Below are positions 50,740 through 60,554 of a DNA stretch of 64,000 bases, in pieces. This stretch comes from Desulfolutivibrio sulfoxidireducens (GTDB lineage Bacteria > Desulfobacterota > Desulfovibrionia > Desulfovibrionales > Desulfovibrionaceae). The DNA is taken from assembly GCF_013376475.1 (NCBI RefSeq), contig NZ_CP045508.1, forward strand, positions 741,501-805,500, given 5' to 3'. Each line of letters opens with the position of its first letter. The stretch's first letter is position 1. The translations under genes were made by a program, and so were the position numbers. Under the pieces are notes generated by a model. That model saw nothing but the letters and a program-made list of their open reading frames with translations, was not told the DNA's origin and made no database searches.

Positions 50740-51738
50740 ATGAAAACACATTCCCTTCTTCGCGGCCTGGGCTTTTACGTTCCCGAGCGGGTTGTGACCA
50801 ACGCCGAGCTCGAACGTCTGGTGGACACCTCCGACGAGTGGATCACCACCCGCACCGGCATCAAGGAACGGCGCATTGCCGCCCCGGGCCAGGCTACCAG
50901 CGATTTGTCCCTCGAGGCCTCCAAAAAGGCCCTGGCCGGCGCGGGCATGACCCCGGACGACCTGACCCACCTGTTCATCTGCACCCTGACCCCGGACGCC
51001 TATTGCCCGCCAAGCGCCTGCATCCTCGAGGAAAAGCTCGGGATACGCGGCAGGGCGGCCATGGACCTCAATGCCGCCTGCTCCGGATTCGTCTATGGCC
51101 TGGACATGGCCCGGGCCGTGGTCTGCCAGAATCCCGAGGCAAGGGTTCTGGTGTGCGCCTGCGACGTATTGACCTCGCGCACCAACTGGGCCGACCGCCG
51201 GACCTGCGTGCTTTTCGGCGACGGCGCCGGCGCGGTGATCGTCACCTCCGACAGGGAACCCAAGCGCCCGGGCGACGCATTGATACGCGACGTGCGCCTG
51301 TCCAGCGACGGGTCGCTCGGGCACCTGCTCACGGTCAAGGGCGGCGGATCGGGCACGCCCATGGGACTTGGCGACGCGGTCGGCGACGACTTCTTCATCC
51401 AGATGAGCGGCCAGGAGGTCTTCAAGCACGCCGTGCGCAACATGGTGGCCATCTGCGAGGACGTGCTTGCGGCCAACGGCCTGACCGGCCCGGACATCGA
51501 CTATTTCATTCCGCACCAGGCCAACTGGCGGATCATGGAGGCCGTGGCCAAGAAGCTCGGGCTTCCTGTGGACAAGGTCTGCGCCACGGTGGAGCGGTAT
51601 GGCAATACCTCGGCCTCCTCGGTGGGCATCGGGCTGGCCGAATCGTTCGAGACCGGAAAGATCAAGGTCGGGGACAAGGTGCTGTTGTCCGCCTTCGGCG
51701 GCGGCTTTACCTGGGCCGCGGCCCTGCTCGAATTTTAG
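50740..51738 (+). CDS. fabH: 3-oxoacyl-ACP synthase III
   Basis: Initiates fatty acid synthesis by condensing acetyl-CoA with malonyl-ACP. The start MKTHSLLRGLGFYVPERVVTN at 50740 gives 332 residues. Catalytic triad: Cys in MDLNAACSGFVYGL, His in YFIPHQANWRI, Asn in RYGNTSASSVG. DTSDEWITTRTGIKERRIA is the standard FabH start region. Confidence 0.97.
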   Translation: MKTHSLLRGLGFYVPERVVTNAELERLVDTSDEWITTRTGIKERRIAAPGQATSDLSLEASKKALAGAGMTPDDLTHLFICTLTPDAYCPPSACILEEKLGIRGRAAMDLNAACSGFVYGLDMARAVVCQNPEARVLVCACDVLTSRTNWADRRTCVLFGDGAGAVIVTSDREPKRPGDALIRDVRLSSDGSLGHLLTVKGGGSGTPMGLGDAVGDDFFIQMSGQEVFKHAVRNMVAICEDVLAANGLTGPDIDYFIPHQANWRIMEAVAKKLGLPVDKVCATVERYGNTSASSVGIGLAESFETGKIKVGDKVLLSAFGGGFTWAAALLEF

Positions 51739-51916
51739 TGGGCGCCTTCGCCCCTATGGGGCGCGGCCAGCGGGCGGACGGTGAAATCGTATTTGCCGTC
51801 CGGCCGCAAGTACGATAGGGAAAACGCGTTCGGACCGAATGCGCGCATCCTGGCGCGGCCGGGACAATCACGCCCCGGACCCCTGGTCCGCGGGCCAGCC
51901 TGAAGACGGAACACCC

Positions 51917-52660
51917 ATGAGCGAAACGAGCAAAGCGGCCCTTGTCACGGGTGGGTCCCGGGGCATCGGCGCGGCTGTGGCCAGACGTCTGGCCGCGGAC
52001 GGCCTCCATGTCCTGGTGACCTTTGTGAGCAAACCCGAAAAAGCCCAGGCCGTGTGCGACGAGATCGTCGCCGCCGGGGGCCGGGCCACGGCCCTGGCCC
52101 TTGACGTGGGTGATCCGGCGGCCGTGGCCGCCTTTTTCGCCGAGCATATCAAGGACAAGGTGGACCTGCACGTCCTGGTCAACAACGCCGGGATCACCAA
52201 GGACGCGCTTGTCGTGCGCATGCGCGACGAGGATTTCGAGTCCGTGGTGCGGGTGAACCTCTTCGGGGCCTTCGCCTGCCTGCGCGAGGCGGCCAAGATC
52301 ATGATGAAGCGTCGGTCTGGGCGCATCGTGAACGTCGCCTCCGTGGTGGCCCAGTCCGGAAACGCCGGGCAGGCCAACTACGTGGCCGCCAAGGCCGGGC
52401 TGATCGGGCTGACCAAGTCCGCCGCCCTGGAATTGGCCCCGCGCGGCATTACGGTCAACGCCGTGGCCCCGGGGTTTATCGAAACGGATATGACCGCCGT
52501 GCTGAGCGACGCGGTCAAGACCTCCTATGCCGACCGCATCCCCCTCAAACGGGCCGGATCGGCCGAGGATGTGGCCTGCGCCGTGGCCTTTCTGGCCTCG
52601 GACGCCGCCGGATACATCACCGGCCAAGTGCTGGCGGTCAACGGCGGCATGTACCTGTAA
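51917..52660 (+). CDS. fabG: 3-oxoacyl-ACP reductase
   Basis: NADPH-dependent SDR of fatty acid elongation. The start [18 protein letters not shown] at 51917 gives 247 residues. TGGSRGIG nucleotide loop, [14 protein letters not shown], catalytic Ser in [10 protein letters not shown], and Tyr-Lys in [12 protein letters not shown]-terminal [15 protein letters not shown]. The 178-base gap before it holds no gene that can be supported. Confidence 0.97.
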   Translation: MSETSKAALVTGGSRGIGAAVARRLAADGLHVLVTFVSKPEKAQAVCDEIVAAGGRATALALDVGDPAAVAAFFAEHIKDKVDLHVLVNNAGITKDALVVRMRDEDFESVVRVNLFGAFACLREAAKIMMKRRSGRIVNVASVVAQSGNAGQANYVAAKAGLIGLTKSAALELAPRGITVNAVAPGFIETDMTAVLSDAVKTSYADRIPLKRAGSAEDVACAVAFLASDAAGYITGQVLAVNGGMYL

Positions 52661-52695
52661 GAAAAGAAAAAGCTGCTCTATCCTGGAGGAAAAGC

Positions 52696-52932
52696 ATGTC
52701 TGTCGCGGAAAAAGTCAAGGAAATCATTGTCGATCAGTTGGGCGTTGAGGAAAAGGAAGTCACCCCCGATGCCAAGTTTGTGGAGGATCTGGGCGCGGAT
52801 TCCCTGGATCTGACCGAGCTTATCATGGCCATGGAAGAGGAATTCGGCGTGGAGATATCCGACGAGGACGCCCAGCAGATACTCATGGTCAAAGACGCCA
52901 CAAATTTTATCGAAAAAAAGAAACAGGCCTAG
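52696..52932 (+). CDS. acpP: Acyl carrier protein
   Basis: 78 acidic residues; 4'-phosphopantetheine attaches to Ser 36 in [12 protein letters not shown]. Preceded by CTGGAGGAAAAGC. Located between fabG and fabF as usual. Confidence 0.98.
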   Translation: MSVAEKVKEIIVDQLGVEEKEVTPDAKFVEDLGADSLDLTELIMAMEEEFGVEISDEDAQQILMVKDATNFIEKKKQA

Positions 52933-53094
52933 CCGCGCGGTCGTCTCCGCGCGACGTCCAGGCATTTCCGGGACGCCCCGTCCACCTCGTCCGGGGCGTT
53001 CCGGTTTTTCGCCGCATGCGCGCGCTCCCATTCTTGAGGTCCGTCCGGCTGGTCCGATTTCCGGACTTTGCCCGGGAGGAGGAAAGGTGTTTTT

Positions 53095-54339
53095 ATGATC
53101 GGGAAACGGGTCGTCGTCACCGGCCTTGCGGCCGTCACCCCCATCGGGAACGATCTGGGCGAAAGCTGGTCGAATCTGGTCGCTGGCGTCTCAGGCGCGG
53201 CCCCCATCACCAGGTTCGATACCACCGGCTTTGACACCACCTTCGCCTGCGAGGTCAAAAGCTTCGACGAAAAGGCGTACATCCCCCACAAACAGTCCCG
53301 CCGCATGGCCATTTTCACCAGATTCGCCGTGGCCTGCGGGATGATGCTCCTGGAAAACGCGGGCTACACGATCCCCGAGGCCGAGGCCTCCCGCGTCGGG
53401 GTCATCGTGGGCTGCGGCCTGGGCGGGCTGGAGGATCTGGAGGCCTTCCACTCCAAGCTCCTGGAGCAGGGACCGGGCCGGATCTCGCCCTTTTTCATCC
53501 CCATGATCATCGCCAACATGGCCGCCGGACAAATCTCCATCTTCACCGGGGCCAAGGGGCCGGGGCTGTGCACCACCTCCGCCTGCGCCTCGGGGCTGCA
53601 CGCCATCGGTTGCGCCTACACCGACATCCTGCTGGGGCGGGCCGACGTCATGATCTGCGGCGGGGCCGAATCCACCATCACCCCCCTGGCCGTGGCCGGA
53701 TTCAATTCCCTCAAGGCCTTGTCCACCCGCAACGACGATCCGAAAACGGCCTCCCGGCCCTTTGACAAGGACCGTGACGGGTTTGTCATCGGCGAGGGTT
53801 CGGGGCTGGTGCTGCTCGAGTCCCTGGAGCACGCCACAGCCAGGGGGGCGACCATCCTGGCCGAGGTGGCCGGCTTTGGGGCCTCCCTGGACGCCTTCCA
53901 CATGACCGCGCCGCCCGAGTCCGGCGAGGGCATGGCCCTGGCCATGTCGGCCGCCCTGCGCGAGGCCGGCTTGGCCCCGGCGGAGGTGGCCCACATCAAC
54001 GCCCACGGCACATCCACGTATCTCAACGACGCCTGCGAGACCACGGCCATAAAAACCGTGTTCGGCAAGCACGCCTACACGGTGCCCATCACCTCCAACA
54101 AGTCCATGATCGGGCACACCCTGGGCGCGGGCGGCGGCATCGAATCGGTGATGAGCGTCAAGACCATCGCGGAGGGGATCATCCCCCCCACGATCAACCT
54201 GGTGACTCCGGATCCGGCCTGCGATCTGGACTATTGCCCGGGCGTCGCCCGTCGGGCCGAGGTTTCCTCGGTTCTGTGCAACTCCTTTGGCTTCGGCGGC
54301 GCCAACGCCTGCGTCGTGTTCAAGAAGTTCGAGGAATAA
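53095..54339 (+). CDS. fabF: 3-oxoacyl-ACP synthase II
   Basis: Elongating condensing enzyme. The start MIGKRVVVTGLAAVTPIG at 53095, behind GGGAGGAGG, gives 414 residues. Cys-His-His triad: TTSACASGLHAIG, HINAHGTSTYLND, SNKSMIGHTLGAGG. 15 bases upstream of glyA. Confidence 0.97.
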   Translation: MIGKRVVVTGLAAVTPIGNDLGESWSNLVAGVSGAAPITRFDTTGFDTTFACEVKSFDEKAYIPHKQSRRMAIFTRFAVACGMMLLENAGYTIPEAEASRVGVIVGCGLGGLEDLEAFHSKLLEQGPGRISPFFIPMIIANMAAGQISIFTGAKGPGLCTTSACASGLHAIGCAYTDILLGRADVMICGGAESTITPLAVAGFNSLKALSTRNDDPKTASRPFDKDRDGFVIGEGSGLVLLESLEHATARGATILAEVAGFGASLDAFHMTAPPESGEGMALAMSAALREAGLAPAEVAHINAHGTSTYLNDACETTAIKTVFGKHAYTVPITSNKSMIGHTLGAGGGIESVMSVKTIAEGIIPPTINLVTPDPACDLDYCPGVARRAEVSSVLCNSFGFGGANACVVFKKFEE

Positions 54340-54354
54340 AAAGGATTCCCCCAC

Positions 54355-55593
54355 ATGGATGAATTGCTTATCTCCGACCCGGAAGTCGGCCAGGCCGTGG
54401 TTCTGGAGATCGGACGCCAGACCGGCAAGCTGGAGATGATCGCCTCGGAAAACTTCGTGTCCACGGCCGTGCGCCAGGCCCAGGGCAGCGTTCTGACCCA
54501 CAAGTACGCCGAGGGCTATCCAGGCAAGCGCTATTACGGCGGCTGCGAGTATGTGGACATGGCCGAGGATCTGGCCCGGGACCGGGTCAAGGCCCTGTTC
54601 GGGGCCGAGTACGCCAACGTGCAGCCTCATTCCGGGTCCCAGGCCAACATGGCCGTGTGCTTCGCGGCCCTGACCCCGGGCGACACCATCCTGGGCATGG
54701 ATCTGTCCCACGGCGGGCATCTGACCCACGGCTCCCCGGTCAACTTTTCCGGCCGCCTGTACAACATCGTGTTCTACCACGTGAAAAAAGAGACCGGGAC
54801 CATCGATTACGAGGAGCTGGAACGTCTGGCCCGGGAGCATCGCCCGAAGATGATCATCGCCGGGGCCTCGGCCTATCCGCGCATCATCGATTTTCCGCGT
54901 TTTCGGGCCATCGCCGACGAGGTCGGGGCCAAGCTCATGGTGGATATGGCCCACATCGCCGGGCTGGTGGCCACGGGGCATCATCCCTCGCCCATAGGCC
55001 ACGCCCATTATACCACCTCGACGACCCACAAGACCCTGCGCGGTCCCCGGGGCGGGCTGATCCTGTCCTCGGAGGAGTTCGGCAAGGCGCTTAATTCCCA
55101 GATATTCCCGGGCATGCAGGGCGGGCCGCTGATGCACGTCATCGCGGCCAAGGCCGTGGCCTTTGGCGAGGCGTTGCGCCCGGCCTTCAAGAAATATCAG
55201 GAGCAGGTGATACATAACGCCCAGGTCCTGGCCACGGGGCTTCTTTCCCTGGGCTACGATCTGGTGTCCGGGGGCACGGACAACCATCTCATGCTCATCG
55301 ATCTGACCAACACCGAGGTCACCGGCAAGGACGCGGAGATCGCCCTGGACAAGGCCGGGATCACGGTGAACAAGAACACGGTGCCCTTTGAGACCCGCTC
55401 GCCGTTTATCACCTCGGGCATCAGGCTCGGGTCCCCGGCCCTGACCACCCGGGGCATGGGCGGCCCCGAGATGGAGCGCATCGTGGGGTGGATCGACGCG
55501 GCCATCAAGGCCCGGGACAACGACACCAGGCTCGACGAGATTCGGGTCGAGGTCGAGGGCTTCGCCCGCCAGTTCCCGCTTTTCGCCTGGTAG
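54355..55593 (+). CDS. glyA: Serine hydroxymethyltransferase
   Basis: PLP enzyme interconverting serine and glycine with tetrahydrofolate. 412 residues with EKR-type N-terminus, [27 protein letters not shown], and the PLP Lys in [18 protein letters not shown]. Last gene of the fab cluster before the foreign-looking block. Confidence 0.98.
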   Translation: MDELLISDPEVGQAVVLEIGRQTGKLEMIASENFVSTAVRQAQGSVLTHKYAEGYPGKRYYGGCEYVDMAEDLARDRVKALFGAEYANVQPHSGSQANMAVCFAALTPGDTILGMDLSHGGHLTHGSPVNFSGRLYNIVFYHVKKETGTIDYEELERLAREHRPKMIIAGASAYPRIIDFPRFRAIADEVGAKLMVDMAHIAGLVATGHHPSPIGHAHYTTSTTHKTLRGPRGGLILSSEEFGKALNSQIFPGMQGGPLMHVIAAKAVAFGEALRPAFKKYQEQVIHNAQVLATGLLSLGYDLVSGGTDNHLMLIDLTNTEVTGKDAEIALDKAGITVNKNTVPFETRSPFITSGIRLGSPALTTRGMGGPEMERIVGWIDAAIKARDNDTRLDEIRVEVEGFARQFPLFAW

Positions 55594-55728
55594 GGGGGCG
55601 CTTTTCCGGCTCTTTCGGGGCCATGATCCGGGATGGCGGGCGACCGCCGGGTCGGGTCATGGCCCCTTTGTTTTGGCCTTCCGGGTTTAGAGTGGGCAAT
55701 CCAGGTCAGGTCCGTCGTCTTCAAGACC

Positions 55729-55905
55729 TCAGGGGTTGGGCGATGCTTGTCGGGCAAGTCCCCCTCGCGGTACGGCCAAGGATATTTGGTTCCCCTGAGC
55801 CGGCGGTCCTTTTGCCATAAGTTTGCGGTGCTCCTGTTTGCGAGCCAGGTCGCCCGCTTCGATCACATGCTTCATGATTCGGTGTCTTTCACGGCCAGCC
55901 TCCAT
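55729..55905 (-). CDS. Possible small protein or decayed gene, 58 residues
   Basis: An open frame begins MEAGRERHRIMKHVIEAGDLARKQEHRKLMAKG and ends at 55729. It is basic and helical at the N-terminus, with no family recognised. The rest of the 55594-56023 gap holds no other gene candidate. May be a fragment left by an insertion; weakly supported. Confidence 0.25.
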   Translation of the reverse strand: MEAGRERHRIMKHVIEAGDLARKQEHRKLMAKGPPAQGNQISLAVPRGGLARQASPNP

Positions 55906-55944
55906 GACTCCCTTGGCTGATCAGCTACTCACAGAATATTTAGG

Positions 55945-55993
55945 ATAATTTTACCCGGATAGAATTGACAGAATAATTTTACCCGGGTACAAA
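55945..55993 (+). promoter_or_regulatory. Promoter and direct-repeat operator before the DUF2239 gene
   Basis: TTGACA (55965-55970), 17-base spacer, TACAAA (55988-55993). The sequence ATAATTTTACCCGG occurs at 55945-55958 and again at 55973-55986, 28 bases apart, once upstream of the -35 and once in the spacer. The second extends to the palindrome ACCCGGGT. This looks like a repressor site for a regulator not encoded nearby. Confidence 0.65.
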
Positions 55994-56023
55994 GCATGCC
56001 TAACTTCTCTGGGAGGCGCCATT

Positions 56024-56680
56024 ATGTCCGAACGTTTTTCACAGTTTTGCACAGCCTTCGAAGGTCACAGGCTGTTGTTGTCCGGCCCTTTGGTCGACGT
56101 CGCGCTTACCGTCAAAACCGCAATGGAGCGCGAGGCGCTTGATCCTCTTCTCGTCTTCGATGATGCGACGGGCAGGGTGATTGATTTGGACCTGCGCGGC
56201 TCCAAGGCGGATATTGTTTCAAGGCTTTCGCCGCTGCTTCCGCAGAGTGTCGCATCCTCGTCTTCATGCGGCATTCCTTCTTCAGGCCCTGACGTTGAAG
56301 ACGTCGCCGAGTCTCGGGGAAGGGGGCGCCCCAAGCTGGGTGTGATCGCGCGCGAGGTAACCTTACTCCCACGGCAGTGGGATTGGCTTGCCGCGCAACC
56401 AGGCGGCGCATCTGCGGTCATCCGAAAACTGGTGGACGAGGCAAAACGAAGTGGAGTTGCAATTCGGCAGCGGCGGGCGGATCAGGAAGCCGCTTATCAT
56501 TTCATGTCTGCGATGGCGGGGGACTTACCCGGTTTTGAAGAGGCGACTCGTGCCTTATTCGCCGATGATCGCTCCCGGTTGGAGCTGCATATGTCGAGTT
56601 GGCCGAAAGATATCCGCGAGTATGCGTTGCGGTTGGCATACAGCCGTTCCGGCGGCGACACATCACGATCCGATATATAA
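56024..56680 (+). CDS. DUF2239 family protein
   Basis: 218 residues: MSERFSQFCTAFEGHRLLLSGPLVDVALTVK and DPLLVFDDATGRVIDLDLRGS match the DUF2239 family. The central REVTLLPRQWDWLAAQPGGASAVIRKLVDEAKR segment, preceded by a basic GRGRPKLG hook, suggests a DNA-associated role; the function is unknown. Base and codon use differ from the neighbouring fab genes. First gene of a three-gene run. Confidence 0.82.
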   Translation: MSERFSQFCTAFEGHRLLLSGPLVDVALTVKTAMEREALDPLLVFDDATGRVIDLDLRGSKADIVSRLSPLLPQSVASSSSCGIPSSGPDVEDVAESRGRGRPKLGVIAREVTLLPRQWDWLAAQPGGASAVIRKLVDEAKRSGVAIRQRRADQEAAYHFMSAMAGDLPGFEEATRALFADDRSRLELHMSSWPKDIREYALRLAYSRSGGDTSRSDI

Positions 56681-56694
56681 TGATGGAGTGCACT

Positions 56695-57159
56695 ATGCTT
56701 GCATCAGAACCAACCTGCCACCTCGAGCCCAGCCAAGAGTCCGGTTACGCTTTTGTTCAGCGTGGGATAAAGGGTGAACTCATCATGCTGAACCTGCTGC
56801 ACTTTCGCGAGATTGCGGACTATTCGGCCCATCCCGAATTAATGCCCGAGGCGCCTATCAGCGGAGTTGAAGCCTTCAATCGCTATATCCTCCACACCCT
56901 GCCATATCTACAAAAAAGTGGCGGCGACCTGCTGTTGCTCGGTTCTGGCGGTCCGTTCCTGATCGGCCCGGCCCACGAACGCTGGGATCTCGCCATGCTT
57001 GTTCGCCAAAAAAGTGTTCATTCGTTCCTGGGTTTCGCACGTAACAAGGGCTACCTCGCAGGCCACGGTCATCGAACGGCTGCGCTTGCGGACTCGCGCC
57101 TTCTTCCTCTGGCCGAACTGCGGATGCCGGTCTGGGGCGAATGGAGACATCATGGCTGA
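56695..57159 (+). CDS. DUF1330-like protein
   Basis: 154 residues from the ATG at 56695 (GGAG 6 bases before it; an ATG at 56683 is possible). IMLNLLHFREIADYSAHPE, GVEAFNRYILHTLPYLQKSGGDLLLLG and ERWDLAMLVRQKSVHSFLGFARNKGYLAGHGHRTAALADSRLLPL fit the DUF1330 dimeric alpha-beta barrel fold. Function unknown. Overlaps the hydrolase gene by 8 bases. Confidence 0.75.
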   Translation: MLASEPTCHLEPSQESGYAFVQRGIKGELIMLNLLHFREIADYSAHPELMPEAPISGVEAFNRYILHTLPYLQKSGGDLLLLGSGGPFLIGPAHERWDLAMLVRQKSVHSFLGFARNKGYLAGHGHRTAALADSRLLPLAELRMPVWGEWRHHG

Positions 57160-58039
57160 CATCCATGCAAACGGGATCACTATACACTATGAGTGCTTTG
57201 GTCCGCCGGGGTGCGAGACGATCCTGCTAATCGCCGGTCTGGGCGCACAGATGATTCGGTGGTCGGTCCCGTTTTGTCAGGAAATGGCGGCACGAGGCTT
57301 TCGCGTGATCCGCTTCGATAATCGTGATGCAGGCCTGTCGACGCATTTCGGAGAGTGTCCGGCGCCGGAGTTTGGCGCTCTCTCTGAGGCTCTTGCGCAA
57401 GGGCGACAGCCTGAAGCGCCCTACACGCTCCACGATATGACGGAAGATGCCATCGGGCTTCTTGATGCGCTGTCGATAGAACGGGCGCATCTTGTCGGAA
57501 GGTCGATGGGAGGCATGATCGCCCAATTAGCGGCAAGTGAGCACCCGCTTCGGGTCATGTCGCTGACTTCGATCATGTCCAGCACGGGCAATCCCAGCCT
57601 GCCCGGGTCCGCGCCTGACGTTATGACGATGCTGACGCGGCAAGCGCCCAATCCTTTTGTGGACGAAGCTGGATTTGCAGCCCACAGCCTCGCCTTTGCC
57701 CGCCGAATCGCAAGCCCGGGCTACCCCTTCGACGAAACAGCGAACCGGGCGTTGATTCTCGAGGAAGTAACGCGTGCGTATGATCCGTCCGGTTTCGGTC
57801 GGCAGATCGCCGCGATTGCCGTGACTGGCGACATTCGCTCGCGACTGTCGAAGATCACGGTTCCGACCCTGGTCGTGCATGGAGCTGATGATCCGCTCGT
57901 TCCGCTTGCCGCAGGCAAGGATACGGCGACAAGCATATATGGGGCCGAGTTCATGGTTATTGAGGGCATGGGGCATGATTTGCCGCCTGCATTGTACGAG
58001 ATGGTGGTAGATGCGATAACGTGGAACGCCCGACGTTGA
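57152..58039 (+). CDS. Alpha/beta hydrolase
   Basis: 295 residues. Nucleophile Ser 118 in HLVGRSMGGMIAQ, acid in LVVHGADDPLVP, His in IEGMGHDLPP; oxyanion loop near LLIAGLGAQM. The best-known relatives by style are aclacinomycin methylesterase-like (RdmC) hydrolases. Substrate unknown. With DUF2239 and DUF1330 it forms a compact operon more typical of alphaproteobacteria than of Desulfovibrio; transfer is inferred. Confidence 0.88.
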   Translation: MADIHANGITIHYECFGPPGCETILLIAGLGAQMIRWSVPFCQEMAARGFRVIRFDNRDAGLSTHFGECPAPEFGALSEALAQGRQPEAPYTLHDMTEDAIGLLDALSIERAHLVGRSMGGMIAQLAASEHPLRVMSLTSIMSSTGNPSLPGSAPDVMTMLTRQAPNPFVDEAGFAAHSLAFARRIASPGYPFDETANRALILEEVTRAYDPSGFGRQIAAIAVTGDIRSRLSKITVPTLVVHGADDPLVPLAAGKDTATSIYGAEFMVIEGMGHDLPPALYEMVVDAITWNARR

Positions 58040-58323
58040 GAATCACGGATGTCCGCGCCGTCGGCAGCCCAGCCTCTGGGCGCCTCTTCTTCAAGACGAC
58101 CCGCCGAAATGCCGCAAGGCCCTTCTCTTGTTCGTTGGAGGGGAGGGTCTGGACATAGCGGCTCTGGAGGCCCAAGCGGCGCGCCTTGCCCGCGAGGGGG
58201 GCGATCCGGAGACGGGCGAGGTGCGCAATGGGTGATGGGCGTGGGGCGTGGCGGTGGTGAGGGGCGTCGAAAACGGGAATGACAGAAAGGGGCCGGACTG
58301 CCCGGAAGGGGCTTTGCCTGCCG
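58040..58323. other. Gap with a possible gene remnant
   Basis: No complete gene. On the plus strand a frame around 58120-58233 reads LFVGGEGLDIAALEAQAARLAREGGDPETG then stops at 58233, resembling a genuine C-terminal tail and so possibly the end of a lost gene. Nothing else is supported. Confidence 0.35.
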
Positions 58324-59979
58324 TTATGTCGCCTTTGCCCCGCGGCAGGCATCAGCGACAACGCAATTTCTTCCTCTTTGCTTGCCGGCATAGAGGCAAA
58401 CGTCCACGTCTTTTAACATCTCGTCGAAGGTCTTGCCCGGCGTGTATGCGGCCACGCCGAAGGTCATCGTGACGTGCAGCTCGTCTTCGCCGACGCGGAT
58501 GGGCTTTCCTCCGACGACCGAGCGCAGCTTCTCGGCCAGGATGCCGCCCGTATCCTGGTCGCAGTCAATCGCCAGAATCAAAAACTCCTCGCCGCCCCAT
58601 CTGGCCGCCACGTCCTCCTGTCTGAGGCTTGTGCGCAGACGGCGCGCGATCTTGGCCAGCACGACATCGCCCACGTCGTGGCCGTGTGTGTCGTTTATGC
58701 GCTTGAAGTTGTCGATGTCGGCCAGGATCAGGCAGAAGGGCGCCCCGCTGCGGGCGCTTCTGGAGAATTCCTCCCCGGCTCTGTCGGACATGGCGTACCG
58801 GTTCAAAAGCCCCGTCAGAAAATCGTGGTAGGCCACCTGCTCGAGCTGGGCATAGGCTGCGGCCAGCCTGTCGTTTTTATCACGCAACTCATGATCATCT
58901 TCCTGCAGCCTGGAGATGAAGGAGCTTACCATGGCGTTTATCCTGCGCTCGAACACGAAAAATAGGACCGCGCACACCGCAAAAACGACTGATATGAGAA
59001 TGCCGAAGCTGTGAATCTGGGCCTTGTAGGCGTCGGTCAAAGCCTTCTTTCTTTTCTGAATGAGAGCGTCGATGTCGTCCGTGTAGACTCCTGTGGCCAC
59101 GATCCAATCAAACGGCTTGTACAGCTTGGCGTAAGACAGCTTTTGAGTGATCTTCATACTGTTAACTTTTTTGAAATAATACTTGAAGTACAGTTCTCCG
59201 TCACGGTTTATGCCATCCAGTTCCTCCTTGTACGGAAGATTGCCGTGGATGTCCGGCGTATTGGTGGAAAGGGGATTGCCCTCCGTCTCCGGAAGGTTCG
59301 GATTTACGGCACGGATGGCGTATCCGTCGCCGCCGGCATAGTTTCGGATCTCGTTGACCCAGATATAACTGTCGTTGTCGAGACGGACGGCGCGGATGAG
59401 GGCCTTGGCCCGTTCCTTGGCCACGGCGTCAAGGGAGGCGGATCGGAAAAAAAGGGTGACGGTCATCCCCTGGGACATGCTGGCTGTGGCCGTCACGGGA
59501 AAGGCGGCGTCTGCCTCGCCGGGTTTGATGTGCGTAAAGGCGTCGGCGTCCTGCCGACCGTTGGTCCAGACCACGCGCCCAGTGGCCTGTTCGCGGATCA
59601 CGATCCCGGCGTCGGCCAGGGTCAGGGGCGTGCCCGGCGGGGGGTGCGAACCGTCCCGCCTGGGTTCGGCAAGGGTCTGGACGGCCTGCGCATCCAGGCG
59701 GGAGAAGGCCTGGGCCTGGGCGTCGCACAGGGCCTTGAACTCGGCCAGGGTGGACGACCGTATGGTGTCGATTTCCTGGATCGTGCGGGTGACGCTGTTT
59801 TCCAGCGTTCTTTTGCTTGCGGCGATGATGGAGGCTTCTATTTCGGAGGTGAGCAGAGCGTAGTTTTTCCGGGAGTCGATGAAATACGGCACGGTGACGG
59901 CCAGAGCCACGACGGCCATGGCGATCAGGGCGGAGGAGTAGTAGAAGATCCTGATTTTTTTGCGAACGATTGTGTCCAT
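58324..59979 (-). CDS. Cache-domain diguanylate cyclase
   Basis: Makes c-di-GMP in response to an extracytoplasmic signal. The start MDTIVRKKIRIFYYSS at 59979 gives 551 residues. Membrane spans near 14-34 and about 345-365 flank a periplasmic sCache/dCache-type sensor (VWTNGRQDADAFTHIKPGE, DSYIWVNEIRNYAGGDGYAIRAVNPNLPETEG, FDWIVATGVYTDDID). The GGDEF domain has LTGLLNRYAM, ILADIDNFKRINDTHGHDVGD and the active RWGGEEFLIL motif. No RxxD inhibitory site is seen just before the motif. No EAL domain. Confidence 0.93.
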   Translation of the reverse strand: MDTIVRKKIRIFYYSSALIAMAVVALAVTVPYFIDSRKNYALLTSEIEASIIAASKRTLENSVTRTIQEIDTIRSSTLAEFKALCDAQAQAFSRLDAQAVQTLAEPRRDGSHPPPGTPLTLADAGIVIREQATGRVVWTNGRQDADAFTHIKPGEADAAFPVTATASMSQGMTVTLFFRSASLDAVAKERAKALIRAVRLDNDSYIWVNEIRNYAGGDGYAIRAVNPNLPETEGNPLSTNTPDIHGNLPYKEELDGINRDGELYFKYYFKKVNSMKITQKLSYAKLYKPFDWIVATGVYTDDIDALIQKRKKALTDAYKAQIHSFGILISVVFAVCAVLFFVFERRINAMVSSFISRLQEDDHELRDKNDRLAAAYAQLEQVAYHDFLTGLLNRYAMSDRAGEEFSRSARSGAPFCLILADIDNFKRINDTHGHDVGDVVLAKIARRLRTSLRQEDVAARWGGEEFLILAIDCDQDTGGILAEKLRSVVGGKPIRVGEDELHVTMTFGVAAYTPGKTFDEMLKDVDVCLYAGKQRGRNCVVADACRGAKAT

Positions 59980-60435
59980 ACTGTCAGCGCCGGAATCCGG
60001 ACGTGCCTCCGGCAAAGCCTGAAAGAACGGTTCGTTCCCCGCGGTTTTTCCGGAAGGGATTTGGTTGCGGCTTATATCAGACAAAGGATATGCGCTGAAA
60101 GTCTCTGGTACGCCGCCCGGGATAAGGCGTGGTTTTGCCGCACGCGTCAAGACAGTCCGCAGTGCTGTCGCCCAGGCCGATTTTTCAATTTTCTTCTACA
60201 ACATATCACGGAATCCTGCAATATATCCTGCCCGCTGCATCATTCGTCCGCAGTCGTGGCCGTGGCGTCAGGTCTTGAAGAAACATTGCGCAATAAAGAG
60301 AGGGGAGTGTCGGCTTCCCAGGCCTGGAAATGCACACCATGCGCATTTACGGCGCAGCCCGGGAGGGGAGACGGACGGCCGCAACGGGGGCGATGTCGGG
60401 GCGCCGCACACGGTCTCGTCGGAGAAGGGCTTGAC
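59980..60435. other. Intergenic region between the cyclase and the deaminase operon
   Basis: About 456 bases between divergent genes, relatively AT-rich at 60180-60240. No gene, tRNA or riboswitch consensus was recognised. It must hold promoters for both directions. Confidence 0.5.
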
Positions 60436-60552
60436 ATGGCCCGAAAATCCGCCAAGTCTGACGCCGCCGCCAATCCGGGCGCGCCGCCGCCCACACCGAC
60501 GAGGACGAGATCCCGGGCGGCGAAACCGCCTCGCGGCCCAGCAAAAGGCTGA
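60436..60552 (+). CDS. Possible 38-residue basic protein upstream of the deaminase
   Basis: ATG at 60436 with GGAGAAGGG 7 bases before it; the product is Lys/Arg/Pro-rich ([20 protein letters not shown]...) and its stop is 2 bases before the next ATG. The ribosome site and coupling argue for translation; the composition could also be chance in GC-rich DNA. Confidence 0.4.
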   Translation: MARKSAKSDAAANPGAPPPTPTRTRSRAAKPPRGPAKG

Positions 60553-60554
60553 CC

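Noticed and set aside
59980-60435. Possible FMN riboswitch ahead of the deaminase-ribD genes
   Set aside because: None of the conserved RFN blocks could be found; ribD also lies inside an operon rather than first.
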